Positions 1 to 8,077 of a stretch of 53,920 nt of DNA are shown here, one piece after another; within the stretch, counting starts at the first letter, position 1; each line of letters opens with the position of its first letter. A model generated the notes under the pieces. The model saw nothing but the letters and a program-made list of their open reading frames with translations. It did not search any database and had not been told where the DNA came from. Source of the stretch: Myxococcales bacterium (GTDB taxonomy: Bacteria; Myxococcota_A; Polyangia; Palsa-1104); NCBI GenBank assembly GCA_028287105.1, contig JAQBQH010000052.1, positions 1 through 53,920 of the forward strand, given 5' to 3'. A program made the position numbers and the translations under genes.

Positions 1-2
1 CG

Positions 3-569
3 GCGTCACACTACGTCCTCGTCGAGGCGGAGAACGCGACCGACGACGCGCTCGCCGAGTGGATGACGCTGGTCGGCGACCAGGGGCTGTTCCTCGACGG
101 CACGCTGGCGCAGTCGGGGCAGCAGGCGGCCGAGCTGTGGGCGCTGCGCGAAGGGATCTCCGAGTCGCTGTCGGCGACGGGGCTGCCGCACAAGAACGAC
201 GTGTCGCTGCCGATCGCCAGGCTCGAGGACTTTTGCGGAGAGCTCGACTCCGTGTTCGCGCGCGACTACGCCGGCTGGGAGATCTGCCTCTTCGGCCACA
301 TCGGCGACGGCAACCTCCACGTCAACGTCATGAAGCCGGACGCGCTCGACGTCGCCGCCTTCCGCGCGCGCACCGCCGCGGCCGACCGCGATCTGTTCAC
401 GCTCGTGCAGAAGTACGACGGCAGCATCTCGGCGGAGCACGGCATCGGGCTCCTGAAGAAGGCGTACCTCGGCTACTCGCGCTCGGCCGACGAGATCGCG
501 GTGTTGCGCGCGGTCAAGCGGGCGCTCGACCCCGAGGGCCTCATGAACCCCGGCAAGATCCTCGACTAG
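3..569 (+). CDS. FAD-linked oxidase, C-terminal part (D-2-hydroxyglutarate dehydrogenase-like), 5' truncated by window edge
   Basis: This is the C-terminal FAD-oxidase domain of a flavoprotein 2-hydroxyacid dehydrogenase of the GlcD/D-lactate/D-2-hydroxyglutarate dehydrogenase group. The frame is open from the first bases, so the FAD-binding N-terminus lies outside the window. Visible family marks are FGHIGDGNLHVNV, which carries the metal-ligand histidine, then SAEHGIGLLKK and the terminal DPEGLMNPGKIL. These enzymes oxidise a D-2-hydroxyacid to the 2-oxoacid and pass electrons to an acceptor flavoprotein or the quinone pool. The gene ends 4 bases before the end of convergent serA. That fits a D-2-hydroxyglutarate role, because SerA-type enzymes can make D-2-hydroxyglutarate. 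The substrate is inference; D-lactate or glycolate remain possible. Confidence 0.85.
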   Translation, partial: ASHYVLVEAENATDDALAEWMTLVGDQGLFLDGTLAQSGQQAAELWALREGISESLSATGLPHKNDVSLPIARLEDFCGELDSVFARDYAGWEICLFGHIGDGNLHVNVMKPDALDVAAFRARTAAADRDLFTLVQKYDGSISAEHGIGLLKKAYLGYSRSADEIAVLRAVKRALDPEGLMNPGKILD

Positions 570-573
570 CTCC

Positions 574-1803
574 CTAGTACAGGATGCGCGTGCGGATGTT
601 GGTGTCGAGCGCCGCGATGGCGTTGCGCACGTCGTGCGAGACGTCCTTGTCGATGTCCATGATGAGGTAGCCGATGGTCGGATCGGTCGCCAGCACCTGC
701 GACTGGATGTTGGCGTTCAGGTCCGAGACGATGCGGTTGATGTCGCGGAGGACGCCCGGCACGTTGCGGTGCACGTTCAAGATGCGGTGCGTGCCGCGCA
801 GCTCCGGCGCCTCGACGAGTGGAAAATTGACCGCGCCCGTCGTCGACCCGCTGTTGACGAACTTGGTGAGCGCCACGGCGACCTCGCGGCCGATGGCGGC
901 CTGCGCTTCCGACGTCGAGCCGCCGATGTGCGGCGTCAAGATCACGTTGGGCAGCCCCTGCAGCGGCGTGGCGAACCCGTCCGAGGAGTTGGCCTCGGGC
1001 TCCTCGGGATAGACGTCGATGGCCGCGCCCGCGAGCTGCTTCGACTTGAGCGCCTCCGCCAGCGCCGGGATCACGACGACGGTGCCACGGCTGGCGTTGA
1101 GCAGGTAGCTGCCCTTCTTCATGCGCGCCAGCTCGGGGGCGCCGATCATGTTCTTGGTCTGCGCGGTCTCGGGCACGTGCAGCGACACGAAGTCGGCTTG
1201 CTTGAGCACGTCGTCGAGCGACGCGGCCACCACGTTGTTGCCCATCGGCAGCTTCGACACGTGATCGTAGAAGAGCACGTGCATGCCGATCATCTCGGCG
1301 AGCACGCCGAGCTGCCGCCCGATGTGGCCGTACCCGACGATGCCGAGCGTCTTGCCGCGCACCTCCCAGCAGCCGGCGGCGACCTTGCGCCACTGGCCCG
1401 CGTGCACCTCGCGCGAGCGGTCTCCCAGCTGCCGGGCCAGCGTGATGATCTCGGCGATCATCAGCTCCGCCACCGACCGCGTGTTCGAGAAGGGCGCGTT
1501 GAACACCGGCACGCCGTGCCGATTGGCCGCCGCCAGATCGACCTGGTTGGTGCCGATGCAGAAGCAGCCCAGCGTCAAGAGGCGACGCGCGCCCGAGAGC
1601 GCCTGCGCCGGCACCTGCGTCTTGGAGCGAATGCCGAGCACATGAACGTCGGCGACCTTCTTCGCCAGCTCGTCGGGCGAGAGCGAATGTTTGAGCGCCT
1701 CGATCTGAAACCCTTCGCCCTCGAGGATCTCGAGCGCCGTCGGCGCGACGTTCTCGAGCAGGAGGACCTTGATCTGGTCCTTGGGAAAAGACGTTGCGGC
1801 CAT
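574..1803 (-). CDS. serA: D-3-phosphoglycerate dehydrogenase (409 aa)
   Basis: First enzyme of serine biosynthesis: it oxidises 3-phosphoglycerate to 3-phosphohydroxypyruvate with NAD. The length matches Escherichia coli SerA (410 aa). The early CIGTNQVDL corresponds to the GIGTNQVDL of the short, ACT-containing SerA class. The Rossmann motif is GIVGYGHIG, the substrate and catalytic segments are NASRGT and TPHIGG, and the last ~75 residues (HRNVPGVLRDIN onward) form an ACT domain that in E. coli binds the feedback inhibitor serine. The start is ATG at 1803. The gene stands alone on the minus strand, converging on the flavoprotein gene at the left. Cytoplasmic; confidence in function is high. 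Confidence 0.95.
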   Translation of the reverse strand: MAATSFPKDQIKVLLLENVAPTALEILEGEGFQIEALKHSLSPDELAKKVADVHVLGIRSKTQVPAQALSGARRLLTLGCFCIGTNQVDLAAANRHGVPVFNAPFSNTRSVAELMIAEIITLARQLGDRSREVHAGQWRKVAAGCWEVRGKTLGIVGYGHIGRQLGVLAEMIGMHVLFYDHVSKLPMGNNVVAASLDDVLKQADFVSLHVPETAQTKNMIGAPELARMKKGSYLLNASRGTVVVIPALAEALKSKQLAGAAIDVYPEEPEANSSDGFATPLQGLPNVILTPHIGGSTSEAQAAIGREVAVALTKFVNSGSTTGAVNFPLVEAPELRGTHRILNVHRNVPGVLRDINRIVSDLNANIQSQVLATDPTIGYLIMDIDKDVSHDVRNAIAALDTNIRTRILY

Positions 1804-1904
1804 GCTTCTACTTAACGCACATCGTCAAAGGCGCCAATAGGCGGCGCGCCCTGCAAGTTAGATCCATCGGGCGGCTCGGGCGTTTCGACCCCGAGGAGGC
1901 TCTC

Positions 1905-2906
1905 ATGGCCAGGACGCTCGTTCGCCGGTCGGCGCTGTCGACCGCGCTCATCTCGCTCTTCGCTCTCGGCGGCCGCGCCGGCGCCGACGGCATCACGCTG
2001 CAGCCCGGGCAGAAGCTGCTCGCGCCCATCACCTTCAAGCAGCTCACCGTCTTTCCCGTCGTGCAGACCGCCGCCAACCGCGACGCTGGTCAATACCTGA
2101 CGCTCTCCGACGGGCTGCAAAAGAAGCTCGTCGCCGTGAGCGAGCTGGCCGGCGGCGGCAGCGTCAACACGCTCCTGGTCCACAACAAGTCCGACAAGCC
2201 GCTGCTCGTCCTCGGCGGCGAGGTCGTTCTCGGCGGCCAGCAGGACCGCATCCTCGGCCAGGACACCATCGTGCCGGCGCACGAGCAGCTGCGCGTGCAG
2301 GTCTTCTGCGTCGAGCATGGCCGCTGGTCGGGCGGGCGCCACTTCGAGAGCGCGCAAGGCATGGCCGACACCAAGATTCGCTATCGCGCCAAGTACCGCG
2401 CCGACCAGTCGCAGGTGTGGGCCGAGGTGGCGAAGAAGAACGCCGCGCACGGCGCCGCGCCGTCCACGGGCACCTATCGCAATCTCGCTGCCGGCGACGA
2501 AGGCAAAAAGGCGCTCGACCCGTACCGCGCTGCCGTCGGTGGCGCGATGGCGAAGCTGGCCGACAAGAGCAACGTCGTCGGCATCATCGCCGCGGTCAAC
2601 GGTCGCGTCACCAGCGTCGAGCTCTTCGCCAGGCCCGAGCTGTTCGCCGCCTATCGCGAGAAGCTCCTCGACTCGATCTACATGGGCGCCGCCGACGCAC
2701 CGGTCGTCGACAAGGCGGAGCCGCCCAAGCCCGAGGCCATCACCGCATTCATGCAAAAGGCCAAGGTCGCCCCGGCCAAGAAGTCGCTGGAGACCAAAGC
2801 GGGCACCACGTCCGAGTCGCGCGGCGACGGCGTCGTCAGCTCGACGGTGCGCTCGCCGGCCGCGGCGGCGGCGCCGGTGTACGAGAGCTACCAAGCCGCC
2901 GAGTAA
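1905..2906 (+). CDS. exported ARPP-1 (DUF6569) domain protein
   Basis: 333 residues. An N-terminal signal peptide (RRSALSTALISLFALGGRAGA) is followed by one large domain with the ARPP-1/DUF6569 pattern: LTVFPVV, then YLTLSDGL, then VNTLLVHNKSDKPLLVLGGE, then QDRILGQDTIVPA and VFCVEHGRW. The family is known by sequence, often from myxobacteria, but its biochemical role is unknown. The start is ATG 1905, chosen because GAGGAGG lies about 7 bases upstream and the signal peptide begins there; the in-frame codons further upstream overlap the serA promoter region. The C-terminus is Ala/Pro/Ser rich and probably disordered. It probably acts in the periplasm or on the cell surface. No lipobox is visible. 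Confidence 0.75.
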   Translation: MARTLVRRSALSTALISLFALGGRAGADGITLQPGQKLLAPITFKQLTVFPVVQTAANRDAGQYLTLSDGLQKKLVAVSELAGGGSVNTLLVHNKSDKPLLVLGGEVVLGGQQDRILGQDTIVPAHEQLRVQVFCVEHGRWSGGRHFESAQGMADTKIRYRAKYRADQSQVWAEVAKKNAAHGAAPSTGTYRNLAAGDEGKKALDPYRAAVGGAMAKLADKSNVVGIIAAVNGRVTSVELFARPELFAAYREKLLDSIYMGAADAPVVDKAEPPKPEAITAFMQKAKVAPAKKSLETKAGTTSESRGDGVVSSTVRSPAAAAAPVYESYQAAE

Positions 2907-2927
2907 CCCGCTATCGTAGGCGGCGGC

Positions 2928-3425
2928 ATGCCGCGCGCGACGCCGCTCGATCTGTCGCCGCGCGCGCGTGTCGTCTTCGCCGTCGTCTTCGTCGCCGTCC
3001 AGGCGATCCTCATCGCCACCGCGACGCTGCGCCCCGAGCACGCCTTCGGCTTTCGCATGTTCTCCGAGTCGACGACGGTGCGCATCCATCTCTCGCGCCG
3101 CACGCTCGACGGCACCGAGGTCTCCGTCGACGGCGGCGGCTGGTGGAGCCGCGATCGCCGCGGCGCCGTTCGCCACATCGCCTATCGCGACTACGTCGAC
3201 GTGCCCGAGCTCTCCTACTTCGACAGCCGCGTGCACGCTTCCTACGGCGCCGCCGCCGAGCTGGCACGCCTGCAGAGCGCGCTCGACTACGTCGTCGCCC
3301 AGCTCGGCGATGACGATCGGGACACCGTCGGCCTCATCGCCGACGTCGAGCTCCGTCGCGGCAGCGGCACGCCCGGGCGCGCACGCCTCTTGAGCCGACT
3401 GCGAAGTCTCGATGCCGCTCACTGA
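2928..3425 (+). CDS. membrane-anchored hypothetical protein, partner of the HTTM protein
   Basis: 165 residues with one hydrophobic segment near residues 13-33 (VVFAVVFVAVQAILIATATL), followed by a polar domain (FGFRMFSESTTVRIHL onward) that is probably extracytoplasmic. I do not recognise the family. It overlaps the next gene by 14 bases, so the two are translationally coupled and probably work together. The start is ATG 2928, 21 bases after the ARPP-1 stop; no strong Shine-Dalgarno is visible. Small membrane proteins of this kind next to HTTM-type proteins are known only as uncharacterised partners, so function is left open. Confidence 0.6.
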   Translation: MPRATPLDLSPRARVVFAVVFVAVQAILIATATLRPEHAFGFRMFSESTTVRIHLSRRTLDGTEVSVDGGGWWSRDRRGAVRHIAYRDYVDVPELSYFDSRVHASYGAAAELARLQSALDYVVAQLGDDDRDTVGLIADVELRRGSGTPGRARLLSRLRSLDAAH

Positions 3426-4242
3426 GCGCGTGCGCCGCTGGCGCGACGAGTCAGGCGACGTGCAGCCGCTCGGTCTCGTGCGACTCGTCGTCGGCTACTT
3501 CCTCTTTCGCCAGGCGCTCCACGATCTGCAGCACGCCGGCGCCATCGGATACTTCGGCGATCAGTTCCACATCCCGATGCTGCCCGAAGCGCTGGTGCCC
3601 TCGGCGCGCGGCTTTCTGGCGCTCGAGCTCCTCATGATGCTGCTCGGCGCCGCCGCCGTCGTCGGCGTGGCCGCTCGCCCCGCGCTCCTCGTCGCCGCGC
3701 CGCTCGGCATCTACCTCCTCGCCTGCGATCGCATGCGCTACCACCACCACCTCTACACGCTCTATCTGACCGCCTTCCTGCTGGCCTTCACGCCGTGCGA
3801 TCGGTCGTGGACCCGCGGTCGCCGCCTCGCCGACGAGCGCCAGGGGCCGCTGTGGGCGGTGCGGCTGCTCCAGCTTCAGCTCTCGATCATCTACCTGTCG
3901 TCGGGCGGGTCGAAGCTGTTCGACCGCGATTGGCGCTCCGGCCGCGTCCTCGCCGATCGCATCGCGCGCTGGACCTCGGCCTCGGTAGACGCCGGCGTGC
4001 CGCGCAAGCTGCTGGCGCTGCTCTCCTCGCCCGTCGGTGGCAGCCTGCTCGCCAAGGGCGCGATCGCCACGGAGCTCGGCGTCGCCATCGCGCTGTGGAT
4101 CCCGCGCACGCGTCGCCTGGCGGCCGCCATCGGCATCGCCTTTCACATCACGATCGACTTCACCGCCGGGGTCGACATCTTCAGCTGGTTGTCGATCGCG
4201 ATTCTGTTGCTGTTCTGGATCTACCCGACGCCGAGCGAATAG
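3412..4242 (+). CDS. HTTM/DoxX-like multi-pass membrane protein
   Basis: 276 residues with about six hydrophobic helices. The pattern resembles HTTM (horizontally transferred transmembrane) domain proteins, which are distant relatives of the membrane domain of vitamin K-dependent gamma-carboxylase. The diagnostic region is the histidine-rich RMRYHHHLYTLYLTAF followed by LQLSIIYLSSGGSKLFD and the dipped segment DWRSGRVL. No reaction is established for bacterial stand-alone members. The start codon lies inside the upstream gene (14-base overlap). The last 62 bases overlap the antisense end of the neighbouring multi-TM gene, so the two 3' ends interlock. Confidence 0.7.
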   Translation: MPLTERVRRWRDESGDVQPLGLVRLVVGYFLFRQALHDLQHAGAIGYFGDQFHIPMLPEALVPSARGFLALELLMMLLGAAAVVGVAARPALLVAAPLGIYLLACDRMRYHHHLYTLYLTAFLLAFTPCDRSWTRGRRLADERQGPLWAVRLLQLQLSIIYLSSGGSKLFDRDWRSGRVLADRIARWTSASVDAGVPRKLLALLSSPVGGSLLAKGAIATELGVAIALWIPRTRRLAAAIGIAFHITIDFTAGVDIFSWLSIAILLLFWIYPTPSE

Positions 4243-5017
4243 CCCACGCCTGCGCCACGCCGCCGGCCAGCGCCAGCGCACAGGCGACCGCGCGCCAGAA
4301 CTCCTCGACGGTGCGCAGCGTCGGGCCGGCCAGGTTCCACTGCCGCTCGAAGCTCCAGCACATGTCGTAGATCAGCCACGCGCAGTAGCTGGCGGTGAGC
4401 AGCGCCCACGGCCACGCCAGCGCCCCGCCGCGCATCGCCAGCGCCGTGAGCAAGATGGGCGCGATCACGCTGAACGAGACGACGTCGCCGAGGCAGGAGG
4501 CGATGGCGATGACCGCCTCGGTGTCCTGCAGGTTGTGCAGGTCGCGCCACAGGCCGTTGCCGACGATGGCGACGGCGACGATGACCGCCACCATCGACGC
4601 CAGTCGCTGACTGGTTCGCGATCCCGGCAGCGCGATCCCCGCGACCGCCCACGCGCGCGCCAGCATGACGGAGGCGATCGCGCCCGAGAGATTGGCGCAG
4701 ATCACGAACATCGCGCGCCAGGTCGCCGACGCCTCGGGCGTCAGGCCCGCGACGTGGATGGCACGGCCGAACAGGATGTCCTTGATGAACAGGAGCGCGT
4801 AGTCGGCACCGAGCAGCGCCCACGCCACGCCCAGATACTCGCCGCGACGAAAGCGCGCCGCCGCCACGAAACAGCCGATGGTGGCGAGCAGCTTCACCGA
4901 CGCCACTTCCGCCCCGTAGAACGTGAGGCGCTGCGGACCGAGCGGCACCAGCGCCTGCGAGAACAGGTACAGCACCGCGACCACGAGCGGGATGACCAGC
5001 AGCGCGCGCGTCCTCAT
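4181..5017 (-). CDS. multi-TM membrane protein, copy 1 of a duplicated two-gene module
   Basis: 278 residues with roughly seven or eight hydrophobic segments. No family is recognised. A paralogue lies at 49209..50033. Shared landmarks are the N-terminal LLVIPLV/LLLVPLV, the RLTFY/RLHFY loop, VKLLATIGCF/VKGLATFGCL, FRRGEYL/FRRGDYL, MLARAW, and the strongly conserved PILLTALAMRGGAL before the last helices. The start ATG (5017) overlaps the stop of the upstream 79-residue protein as ATGA. This gives tight coupling, and the second copy has the same arrangement. The C-terminal ~20 residues are Ser/Arg/Thr-rich and overlap the HTTM gene on the other strand. Location is the inner membrane; function is unknown. 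Confidence 0.8.
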   Translation of the reverse strand: MRTRALLVIPLVVAVLYLFSQALVPLGPQRLTFYGAEVASVKLLATIGCFVAAARFRRGEYLGVAWALLGADYALLFIKDILFGRAIHVAGLTPEASATWRAMFVICANLSGAIASVMLARAWAVAGIALPGSRTSQRLASMVAVIVAVAIVGNGLWRDLHNLQDTEAVIAIASCLGDVVSFSVIAPILLTALAMRGGALAWPWALLTASYCAWLIYDMCWSFERQWNLAGPTLRTVEEFWRAVACALALAGGVAQAWAIRSASGRSRTATESRSTTS

Positions 5018-5253
5018 AGTCCGAGCTCCCTCCCGATGTCCCGTAAGACCGCTTCGCACTCGTCCGCGCCGATGAGGGTGCGCATCATCGGCTTGAGCGC
5101 GAGCAGCAATGCGGGAGCGTCTTGCAGCGAGATCTGCTCGGGCGTTCGCTTGAGCGCGCGATCTGCAAAGGTGCGGATCGCCGTGCGCGCGGTGTGTGGC
5201 CCGAGGTAGCGGGCCAGATGTTTGAAGACGACCTCGTGGGGGACAGCGCTCAC
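5014..5253 (-). CDS. 79-aa conserved small protein, copy 1 of the duplicated module
   Basis: Small helical-looking soluble protein of unknown function with the core LGPHTARTAIRTFADRALKR, then TPEQ and LKPMMRTLIG. It aligns without gaps over 79 residues, with about 40 identities, to the product of 50030..50269. It is translated just upstream of the multi-TM gene with a 4-base ATGA overlap, so the two proteins probably form a complex. The start is GTG at 5253. TACAAT on the minus strand ends 8 bases before this GTG, so the message may be nearly leaderless; only a weak GGTGG precedes the start. No catalytic motif or Cys/His cluster is visible. It could be a regulatory or adaptor domain. Confidence 0.75.
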   Translation of the reverse strand: MSAVPHEVVFKHLARYLGPHTARTAIRTFADRALKRTPEQISLQDAPALLLALKPMMRTLIGADECEAVLRDIGRELGL

Positions 5254-5259
5254 GCACCA

Positions 5260-5274
5260 CCATTGTAACAGTGG
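5260..5274. promoter_or_regulatory. candidate operator palindrome between divergent genes
   Basis: The 15-base sequence follows the symmetric pattern CCAnTGTnACAnTGG. It lies between the divergent starts of the 79-residue protein (5253) and the acyltransferase (5298) and overlaps the candidate TACAAT -10 element on the minus strand. A repressor or activator site is possible; the binding protein is unknown. Confidence 0.35.
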
Positions 5275-5297
5275 TAGAGTCGCCGCGAGGAGGACGT

Positions 5298-6113
5298 TTG
5301 TCGCTGCTCCGCGACCCCGACGTCGAAGCGCGGGTCCAACGCCTGGAGATCCCTTTCAACCGCCACGGCCTCGATCCGTACGGCGTCGCGAAAAAGGACC
5401 TGGTTCGCTGGTTCTCCATCCTGGCCTGGCTCTACCGCAACTACTTCACCGTCACCGTCGAGGGCATCCGGAACGTACCGCCCCGCGGGCGCGCCATGCT
5501 CGTCGGCAACCACTCGGGCGGCGTCGCGCTCGACGGCGCCATGGTGCTCGCCTCGATGATGCTCGAGATGGACCCCCCGCGCCTCGGCCAGGCCATGGTC
5601 GAGAAGTTCCTCAATCTCATCCCCTTCGCCGCCGAGTGGACCAGCCGCACCGGGCAGCTCACCGGACTCCCCGAGCACGCCGAGCGCATCCTGCGCGACG
5701 GGCGTCTCCTCCTCGTCTTCCCCGAGGGCGCACGCGGCACCGAGAAGCTCTATTGGGAGCGCCACTCGCTCGTCGACTTCGGCTCCGGCTTCGTGCGCCT
5801 GGCGCTCTCGACCCACGCCCCCATCGTGCCCTTTGCCTTCATCGGCGGCGGCGACGCCATCCCGACGGTGATGAACCTCTACAAGATCGCCCGCTTCTTC
5901 GGCGCGCCCTACATCCCGATCACGCCGTGGCTCCTGCCGGTGCCGCGCCGCGTGCCGCTGCGCATCCTCTACGGCGAGCCGATCGTGCTGGAGGGCCGCC
6001 CCAGCGACGACGACGCCGTCATCGAAGCGCACGTCGAGTCGGTCAAGCAGCGCATCGCCGCGCTCATCGCGGCTGGCACCGAACGCCATCACGAGCAGAA
6101 GGCCCTTCCATGA
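5298..6113 (+). CDS. phospholipid/glycerol acyltransferase (PlsC/MGAT-like)
   Basis: 271 residues of the lysophospholipid acyltransferase superfamily. NHSGGVALD is the NHxxxxxD catalytic block and VFPEGARG is the FPEG acceptor-binding block. The NHSGG form is typical of the MGAT-like/diacylglycerol-acyltransferase-like branch rather than PlsC proper. The expected reaction is transfer of a fatty acyl group from acyl-CoA or acyl-ACP to a lysophospholipid or neutral glycerolipid at the inner membrane. The start chosen is TTG 5298, because GAGGAGG sits a few bases upstream; an in-frame codon at 5271 would add 9 residues but lacks a ribosome site. It ends in an ATGA overlap with the SDR-type gene, implying a shared lipid or sterol-like pathway. 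Confidence 0.82.
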   Translation: MSLLRDPDVEARVQRLEIPFNRHGLDPYGVAKKDLVRWFSILAWLYRNYFTVTVEGIRNVPPRGRAMLVGNHSGGVALDGAMVLASMMLEMDPPRLGQAMVEKFLNLIPFAAEWTSRTGQLTGLPEHAERILRDGRLLLVFPEGARGTEKLYWERHSLVDFGSGFVRLALSTHAPIVPFAFIGGGDAIPTVMNLYKIARFFGAPYIPITPWLLPVPRRVPLRILYGEPIVLEGRPSDDDAVIEAHVESVKQRIAALIAAGTERHHEQKALP

Positions 6114-7027
6114 AAGTGCTCATCCCCGGCATCACCGGGCGCCTGGCCCGCTCCGTCGCTGTGAAGCTCCTCGAAGCCGGCCACCAGGTGCTCGGCATCG
6201 ATCGCCGCCCCTGGATCAACGCCCCCAAGGAGATCGAAGTCTTTCAGATCGACATCCGGAAGCGCGCCGCCGAGGAAGTATTCCGCAAGCATCGCCCCGA
6301 AGCGGTCATTCACATGGCCACCGTCACCCACTTGACGGTACGCAACGACGACCGCTTCCGGATCAACCTCTTCGGCACCCGCGCGGTGTTCGACCACTGC
6401 GCGCACTACGGCGCCAAGCGCTGCATCTTCGTCGGGCGCCACACCTACTACGGCGCCGCCGCCGACTCGTCGCTGTATCACGGCGAAGAAGATCCGCCGT
6501 TCGCCATGACCACCTTCCCCGAGCTGGCCGACCTCGTCGCCGCCGACCTCTACGCCGGCTCGGCGCTGTGGCGCTATCCGGAGCTCGACACCAGCGTGCT
6601 CCGGCTGAGCTACACGCTCGGCCCGTCGGTGTCGGGCACGCTGGCCACCTTCATCGGCGGCAAGCGCACGCCCATGGTGCTCGGTTTCGATCCGCTCTTC
6701 CAATTCATGCACGAAGACGACGCCGCCGACGCGATCTGCCTGGCGCTCGAGAAGCAGCTGCGCGGAGTCTTCAACGTGGCCGGCCCGCAGCCGATGCCGC
6801 TCTCGACGCTGATCCGCACGGCGGGCCGCCAACCGGTGCCGGTACCCGAGTTCCTGTTGCGCGCGGTCTTCGGCCGCTTTGGATTGCCGGCGCTACCGCC
6901 CGGCGCCGTCGCGCACCTCAAGTATCCGGTCGTCATCGACGACTCGACGTTTCGTGCCAAGACCGGGTTCAACCACCGCTACGACGAAGATCAGACGATC
7001 GCGGCGTTCCGCAGCGTCGCCGGGTGA
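6110..7027 (+). CDS. NAD-dependent epimerase/dehydratase-family (extended SDR) protein
   Basis: 305 residues. The N-terminal Rossmann fold begins [16 protein letters not shown], a GxxGxxA-type nucleotide loop, followed by an acidic/basic residue region at the end of strand 2 (GIDRR). The IHMATVTH segment matches the strand-4 block of extended SDRs. The canonical catalytic YxxxK is not evident where expected: the sequence there reads [13 protein letters not shown]. Catalysis may therefore be atypical or lost. The start ATG overlaps the acyltransferase stop (ATGA), so the two are co-translated; such pairs suggest lipid tailoring, which is inference. The 3' end overlaps the HD-GYP gene by 37 bases in convergent orientation. 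Confidence 0.75.
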   Translation: MKVLIPGITGRLARSVAVKLLEAGHQVLGIDRRPWINAPKEIEVFQIDIRKRAAEEVFRKHRPEAVIHMATVTHLTVRNDDRFRINLFGTRAVFDHCAHYGAKRCIFVGRHTYYGAAADSSLYHGEEDPPFAMTTFPELADLVAADLYAGSALWRYPELDTSVLRLSYTLGPSVSGTLATFIGGKRTPMVLGFDPLFQFMHEDDAADAICLALEKQLRGVFNVAGPQPMPLSTLIRTAGRQPVPVPEFLLRAVFGRFGLPALPPGAVAHLKYPVVIDDSTFRAKTGFNHRYDEDQTIAAFRSVAG

Positions 7028-8073
7028 TTCGATTCGTAGAGCTTGCGGTTGAGGAAGAGCTCGACCAGCGCCGGATCGAGCTGCGATCCGGCGGCGTGGC
7101 GTATCGCGCGCACGCACTGCTGTAGCGGCAACGGCTCGCGATACGGGCGCACCGACTGCAACGCATCCCAGGTATCGGCAACGGCGAGGATGCGCGCCAG
7201 CACCGGGATCTGCGAGCGCGACAGCCCCTCGGGGTAGCCACGCCCATCCCAGCGCTCGTGATGGTGCTTGATGGCCGCGACCGCGGGCTTGGGCAACCCG
7301 CAGCGCTCGGCCACCTGCGCCGAGTCGGCCGGATGCTGGTGGATCTCGCGCAGCTCGGCCGCGGTCAGACGGCGGCGCGCGCGCAAGAGCTTCTGTCCGG
7401 GCCCCAGCTCGCCGACGTCGTGGAGGAGCGCCGCTTCGTCGAGCGCATCGAGATCACTCTTGGGCATGCCGATGGCGCGACCGAGCGCGCAGGCGAGCAC
7501 CGAGACGCGCGCGGGATGGCCGGCGCCGTGACCGACGCCGTTCTCGGCCAGCTCCGCCATGGTCAGGAGCAGGCGGCGGCGCACCACCTCTTTGCCCGAG
7601 ACCAGCGTGTATGGCTTGGTATCGGCATCCAACATCGCCGCGCCGATGGCGACGGTGCCCTGCGGGTCGGAACCCTCGGGGCGGCGTGGTCCCGACGCCG
7701 CCCGCGAACGTTCGTATCCGAGCAGCGCGTCGCGCACCGGCGCGGCAAAATAGGGGCGTACGAACAGCTGGAAGTGTTTCGACAGGGCCAGGCTGGCCAG
7801 CTGCGGCCGGCGCTCGCGGCGCGCGATGAGGATGCGCAGCGCGTTGGGCTGCAGCTCCTCGACGCTGGAGAGGAGCTTCGCGCCCGAGATCCCCATGAGC
7901 GCCTCATCGTCGGCGATGACGGCTGAGTACGCATGCTGCGAAATCGCGCGCAGCGCTTGCGTGGCGCTCGTCGCGGGATCGACGCGATAGCTGCTGTCGC
8001 GCAAGAGGCGGCGCAGCACCAGAATGTCGTCGACGCGCGCGGCGATGAGGACCGCTAGCGACTTCTCCACCAT
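6991..8073 (-). CDS. receiver-like/HD-GYP domain protein, predicted c-di-GMP phosphodiesterase
   Basis: 360 residues. Residues ~5-120 look like a receiver fold (LAVLIAARVDDILVLRRLL at the start, AVIADDEALMGISG around the phospho-acceptor position). It is degenerate, so phosphorylation is uncertain. The C-terminal half is an HD-GYP domain: EAALLHDVGELG carries the HD pair, HPADSAQV the next histidine block, and HHHERWDGRGYPEGL the HH...GYP signature. Active members hydrolyse cyclic di-GMP to pGpG or GMP. The start is ATG 8073, with AGAAGG about 8 bases upstream. The gene lies 4 bases after the SlyD-like gene and is probably its operon partner. Its last 37 bases overlap the end of the SDR gene. 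Confidence 0.85.
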   Translation of the reverse strand: MVEKSLAVLIAARVDDILVLRRLLRDSSYRVDPATSATQALRAISQHAYSAVIADDEALMGISGAKLLSSVEELQPNALRILIARRERRPQLASLALSKHFQLFVRPYFAAPVRDALLGYERSRAASGPRRPEGSDPQGTVAIGAAMLDADTKPYTLVSGKEVVRRRLLLTMAELAENGVGHGAGHPARVSVLACALGRAIGMPKSDLDALDEAALLHDVGELGPGQKLLRARRRLTAAELREIHQHPADSAQVAERCGLPKPAVAAIKHHHERWDGRGYPEGLSRSQIPVLARILAVADTWDALQSVRPYREPLPLQQCVRAIRHAAGSQLDPALVELFLNRKLYESNHPATLRNAAIV

Positions 8074-8077
8074 CAGG

